Origin: Pseudoruegeria sp. HB172150
GTDB lineage: Bacteria > Pseudomonadota > Alphaproteobacteria > Rhodobacterales > Rhodobacteraceae
Length of the DNA: 64,000 nt
Assembly: GCF_013184805.1 (NCBI RefSeq)
Contig: NZ_JAATNG010000002.1
Location: 534,637-598,636 of the forward strand
Direction: 5' to 3'
This document shows, piece by piece, positions 60,624 to 64,000 of this stretch (position 1 is the stretch's first letter; every line of letters starts with the position of its first letter). The position numbers and the translations under genes are program-made. The notes below the pieces were generated by a model that was given only the letters and a program-made list of their open reading frames with translations, ran no database searches and was not told the origin of the DNA.

Positions 60624-63600
60624 ATGGCTGACATCATCTACGACGCAGTTGGCGTTACGGAGTTTGACGGGACCTCGGGGGACGTTGTGGAGGTCGAACA
60701 CGACGCGGCGTATGGGGTTCCGGAAGGCACGGTGGCGTTTTCCTTTACCGCGGCAGATACCAACGGTCGGCAGGGGCTGTTTACCAAGGATGCCTCGGGC
60801 TATGCCGGCGGCGGCAACCACTTTGTGATGTTCCTCGACAAGTCGACGCTGAAGGCGCGGTTCCAGGATGGCGCGAACGAGGTCTACCTGACCTATTCGG
60901 GGATTACGCCCGGTCAGGAATACGAGGTTGCGGTCACCTTCGGGCCAGCAGGGGTCGAACTCTGGATCGACGGGGCCCTGGTGGCGAGCGATCCGCTGGT
61001 GATGGACTGGACGCTCAATGTCGAGGTGATGCAGTGGGGCGGCCGCGGCTGGGGCAGCGAGAGCGGCGCGACCGGCTTCGATGCGCCCTTCGAAGGCGCG
61101 ATCGCCGATGCCCGGATCTATTCCGGGGTGCTGACACCGGAGCAGATCGCCGATCTGGCCGCGACCTCGAGCGCGGACAACGCGCCGCCGGTACCCGGGG
61201 ATGACAGCGTCGGCACCGACGAGGACGTGGCGCTGGTGATCCCGGCCGCCGATCTGCTCGCCAATGACACCGACCCGGACGGCGGCACGCCCGTGATCCT
61301 CGGGATTGCGTCCCAGCCGGGCCATGGCAGCGCGAGCTACGATCCGGTGTCGGACACCGTGACATACACGCCCGAGGGGGATTTCCAGGGCGATGACAGC
61401 TTCACCGTGACGATCGGCGACGGGGCCGGGGGGACGGCGGAGTCGACGGTGAGCGTCACCGTTGCGCCGGTGAACGACGCACCTGTCGCAGCGGATGATG
61501 CCGGCGGCACCGTGGTCTTGGGCGGGTCTGTCGTGATCGACGTGCTTGGCAATGACGGTGACGTGGACGGCGACGTGCTGGCCGTGACCGGGGTGACCGA
61601 TGGCGCGCTGGGGACGGTAACGAACAACGGCGACGGCACCGTCACCTACACGCCGGTCTCCGGCACTGGCGACGACAGTTTCACCTACACAATGGGCGAC
61701 GGCGCGCTTTCCGACACGGCGACGGTAACAGTGACCGTTCTGTCTGAACCGAACACGCCCCCGGTCGCGGGGGACGATGACTATTCGGTAGACGAGGACA
61801 CGATGCTCAGTGTGGCCGCCTCCGGTATCCTGACCAACGATACCGACGCGAACGGCGATGCACTGAGCGTGACATTGGTAAGCGGTGTCTCCCACGGGGA
61901 GCTTGTGCTGACCGGCGACGGCTCCTTCAGCTATACACCGGATGCGGATTTCAGCGGGACGGACAGCTTCGAGTACGAGGTGGCTGACGGCAATGGCGGT
62001 ACCGATACCGGCACTGTCACGCTGACCGTGGCCCCGGTGAACGACACGCCCGCCGCGGCGGACGACACGGTGCAGACCGGCGAGGACGAGACCGTTGTGA
62101 TTGACGTACTCGGCAATGACGGCGACGTGGACGGCGATCCCTTGAGCGTGACCCTGGACAGCGGCCCCTCGAACGGCAGCGCGACGGTCAATCCGGACGG
62201 CACCATCACCTACGACCCGGACCCGGGCTTCACCGGCTCCGACCAGTTCACCTACGCCGTCGATGACGGAAACGGAGAAACCGACACCGCAAACGTCAGG
62301 GTCAAGGTCACCGGCTCTGTGGGCATCATCTACGACGCAGTTGGCGTTACGGAGTTTGACGGGACCTCGGGGGACGTTGTGGAGGTCGAACACGACGCGG
62401 CGTATGGGGTTCCGGAAGGCACGGTGGCGTTTTCCTTTACCGCGGCAGATACCAACGGTCGGCAGGGGCTGTTTACCAAGGATGCCTCGGGCTATGCCGG
62501 CGGCGGCAACCACTTTGTGATGTTCCTCGACAAGTCGACGCTGAAGGCGCGGTTCCAGGATGGCGCGAACGAGGTCTACCTGACCTATTCGGGGATTACG
62601 CCCGGTCAGGAATACGAGGTTGCGGTCACCTTCGGGCCAGCAGGGGTCGAACTCTGGATCGACGGGGCCCTGGTGGCGAGCGATCCGCTGGTGATGGACT
62701 GGACGCTCAATGTCGAGGTGATGCAGTGGGGCGGCCGCGGCTGGGGCAGCGAGAGCGGCGCGACCGGCTTCGATGCGCCCTTCGAAGGCGCGATCGCCGA
62801 TGCCCGGATCTATTCCGGGGTGCTGACACCGGAGCAGATCGCCGATCTGGCCGCGACCTCGAGCGCGGACAACGCGCCGCCGGTACCCGGGGATGACAGC
62901 GTCGGCACCGACGAGGACGTGGCGCTGGTGATCCCGGCCGCCGATCTGCTCGCCAATGACACCGACCCGGACGGCGGCACGCCCGTGATCCTCGGGATTG
63001 CGTCCCAGCCGGGCCATGGCAGCGCGAGCTACGATCCGGTGTCGGACACCGTGACATACACGCCCGAGGGGGATTTCCAGGGCGATGACAGCTTCACCGT
63101 GACGATCGGCGACGGGGCCGGGGGGACGGCGGAGTCGACGGTGAGCGTCACCGTTGCGCCGGTGAACGACGCACCTGTCGCAGCGGATGATGCCGGCGGC
63201 ACCGTGGTCTTGGGCGGGTCTGTCGTGATCGACGTGCTTGGCAATGACGGTGACGTGGACGGCGACGTGCTGGCCGTGACCGGGGTGACCGATGGCGCGC
63301 TGGGGACGGTAACGAACAACGGCGACGGCACCGTCACCTACACGCCGGTCTCCGGCACTGGCGACGACAGTTTCACCTACACAATGGGCGACGGCGCGCT
63401 TTCCGACACGGCGACGGTAACAGTGACCGTTCTGTCTGAACCGAACACGCCCCCGGTCGCGGGGGACGATGACTATTCGGTAGACGAGGACACGATGCTC
63501 AGTGTGGCCGCCTCCGGTATCCTGACCAACGATACCGACGCGAACGGCGATGCACTGAGCGTGACATTGGTAAGCGGTGTCTCCCACGGGGAGCTTGTGC

Positions 63601-64000
63601 TGACCGGCGACGGCTCCTTCAGCTATACACCGGATGCGGATTTCAGCGGGACGGACAGCTTCGAGTACGAGGTGGCTGACGGCAATGGCGGTACCGATAC
63701 CGGCACTGTCACGCTGACCGTGGCCCCGGTGAACGACACGCCCGCCGCGGCGGACGACACGGTGCAGACCGGCGAGGACGAGACCGTTGTGATTGACGTA
63801 CTCGGCAATGACGGCGACGTGGACGGCGATCCCTTGAGCGTGACCCTGGACAGCGGCCCCTCGAACGGCAGCGCGACGGTCAATCCGGACGGCACCATCA
63901 CCTACGACCCGGACCCGGGCTTCACCGGCTCCGACCAGTTCACCTACGCCGTCGATGACGGAAACGGAGAAACCGACACCGCAAACGTCAGGGTCACGGG
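60624..64000 (+). CDS. giant LamG/cadherin-like repeat adhesin (3' end outside window)
   Basis: The first 1125 codons of an open frame that runs off the right edge. It starts MADIIYDAVGVTEFDG with no signal peptide, as in type I-secreted adhesins. Residues 1-185 form a LamG/concanavalin-like domain (FSFTAADTNGRQGLFTKD, AGVELWIDGALVASD). Four Ig/cadherin-like domains of about 90 residues follow, each with an NDTD or LGNDGDVDGD calcium-type acidic loop and an SFTYT or QFTYA strand. At residue 568 the LamG unit begins again and the whole set repeats. Composition is rich in Asp, Gly, Thr and Val. It is probably exported by a type I system and used in attachment; the C-terminal secretion signal and any RTX repeats are not visible. 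Confidence 0.88.
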   Translation, partial: MADIIYDAVGVTEFDGTSGDVVEVEHDAAYGVPEGTVAFSFTAADTNGRQGLFTKDASGYAGGGNHFVMFLDKSTLKARFQDGANEVYLTYSGITPGQEYEVAVTFGPAGVELWIDGALVASDPLVMDWTLNVEVMQWGGRGWGSESGATGFDAPFEGAIADARIYSGVLTPEQIADLAATSSADNAPPVPGDDSVGTDEDVALVIPAADLLANDTDPDGGTPVILGIASQPGHGSASYDPVSDTVTYTPEGDFQGDDSFTVTIGDGAGGTAESTVSVTVAPVNDAPVAADDAGGTVVLGGSVVIDVLGNDGDVDGDVLAVTGVTDGALGTVTNNGDGTVTYTPVSGTGDDSFTYTMGDGALSDTATVTVTVLSEPNTPPVAGDDDYSVDEDTMLSVAASGILTNDTDANGDALSVTLVSGVSHGELVLTGDGSFSYTPDADFSGTDSFEYEVADGNGGTDTGTVTLTVAPVNDTPAAADDTVQTGEDETVVIDVLGNDGDVDGDPLSVTLDSGPSNGSATVNPDGTITYDPDPGFTGSDQFTYAVDDGNGETDTANVRVKVTGSVGIIYDAVGVTEFDGTSGDVVEVEHDAAYGVPEGTVAFSFTAADTNGRQGLFTKDASGYAGGGNHFVMFLDKSTLKARFQDGANEVYLTYSGITPGQEYEVAVTFGPAGVELWIDGALVASDPLVMDWTLNVEVMQWGGRGWGSESGATGFDAPFEGAIADARIYSGVLTPEQIADLAATSSADNAPPVPGDDSVGTDEDVALVIPAADLLANDTDPDGGTPVILGIASQPGHGSASYDPVSDTVTYTPEGDFQGDDSFTVTIGDGAGGTAESTVSVTVAPVNDAPVAADDAGGTVVLGGSVVIDVLGNDGDVDGDVLAVTGVTDGALGTVTNNGDGTVTYTPVSGTGDDSFTYTMGDGALSDTATVTVTVLSEPNTPPVAGDDDYSVDEDTMLSVAASGILTNDTDANGDALSVTLVSGVSHGELVLTGDGSFSYTPDADFSGTDSFEYEVADGNGGTDTGTVTLTVAPVNDTPAAADDTVQTGEDETVVIDVLGNDGDVDGDPLSVTLDSGPSNGSATVNPDGTITYDPDPGFTGSDQFTYAVDDGNGETDTANVRVT
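60633..62304 (+). repeat. first copy of a 1,692-bp in-gene repeat
   Basis: The unit holds one LamG domain and four cadherin-like domains. Every segment compared by eye is identical to the bases 1,692 positions further on. Twenty bases of linker (62305-62324) follow before the next unit. Confidence 0.9.
62325..63996 (+). repeat. second copy of the 1,692-bp in-gene repeat
   Basis: Same sequence as 60633-62304 in all segments compared. The copies part at 63997, where this copy reads C and the first reads A, so the linker after unit two differs from that after unit one. The offset is 564 codons exactly, so the frame is kept. Confidence 0.9.

Noticed and set aside
60618..63587. A 989-codon open frame on the minus strand opposite the adhesin gene
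   Set aside because: It mirrors the plus-strand repeats, is His/Arg/Gly/Val-rich without domain structure, has no ribosome site, and is explained by biased codon use in the GC-rich adhesin gene.
1..64000. CRISPR arrays, insertion sequences, phage genes and rRNA
   Set aside because: I saw no regularly spaced short repeats, transposase or integrase motifs, phage structural proteins or rRNA sequence; the only long repeat is inside the adhesin gene.

Overview
The window reads as a chromosomal segment of a GC-rich marine-type alphaproteobacterium, most likely Rhodobacterales (Roseobacter-like). This is inferred from the gene families: TRAP and sugar/branched-chain ABC transporters, sulfonate-degradation enzymes of the ComDE/SlcC type, a LigM-like demethylase and a type I-secretion-style repeat adhesin. 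Genes are packed into operons with many 4-base ATGA overlaps. I see no phage, transposase, CRISPR array or rRNA.

Layout. 0.3-6.4 kb: a surface-polysaccharide block with two sulfotransferase-like genes, two family 2 glycosyltransferases, a pyruvyl transferase and a nitroreductase-like protein. 6.5-12.9 kb (minus strand): a self-contained selenocysteine island. In transcription order it holds a UGSC-like selenoprotein with an in-frame UGA, a 41-codon ORF, a thioredoxin-reductase-like gene, selA, selB, and selC (tRNA-Sec), whose 5' part is also the 3' end of selB. 13.2-16.3 kb: a MacAB-type exporter. 16.5-27.6 kb: a divergent sugar-ABC locus. A ROK regulator, a PIG-L deacetylase fusion and a DMT permease lie on one strand. 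A binding protein, two permeases, an argininosuccinate-lyase-like enzyme, an ATPase and a PfkB kinase lie on the other, around a strong palindrome. 27.7-37.0 kb: a branched-chain-type ABC transporter with an acyl-CoA ligase, a TetR regulator, a LigM-like demethylase and a 4-hydroxybenzoyl-CoA thioesterase-like protein, probably for aromatic acids; two related TetR-type palindromes mark both promoters. 37.0-41.3 kb: an RND efflux pump and its adaptor.

41.7-52.5 kb: a probable sulfoquinovose catabolic locus of non-classical composition. Seven co-directional genes encode a sulfofructose-kinase-like PfkB protein, a class I aldolase, a fucose/arabinose-isomerase-like protein, a Gfo/Idh/MocA protein (candidate NAD-dependent sulfoquinovosidase), a 2-hydroxyacid dehydrogenase (candidate sulfolactate dehydrogenase) and both sulfopyruvate decarboxylase subunits. 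A DeoR regulator and a divergent TRAP transporter complete it. The regulator's probable operator occurs twice, with the same internal spacing. The predicted route is sulfoquinovose to sulfofructose, sulfofructose phosphate, sulfolactaldehyde, sulfolactate, sulfopyruvate and sulfoacetaldehyde. The sulfolactaldehyde-oxidising step and Xsc are not in the window. 52.5-54.2 kb: a ChbG-like and a NagB-like gene follow.

54.2-64 kb: a Sel1-repeat protein, a di-heme cytochrome c peroxidase, two paralogous Crp/Fnr regulators flanking an outer-membrane barrel gene, a small secreted protein, and the first 1.1 thousand codons of a giant modular adhesin. The adhesin gene carries an apparently perfect tandem duplication of a 1,692-bp (564-residue) unit and runs off the right edge.
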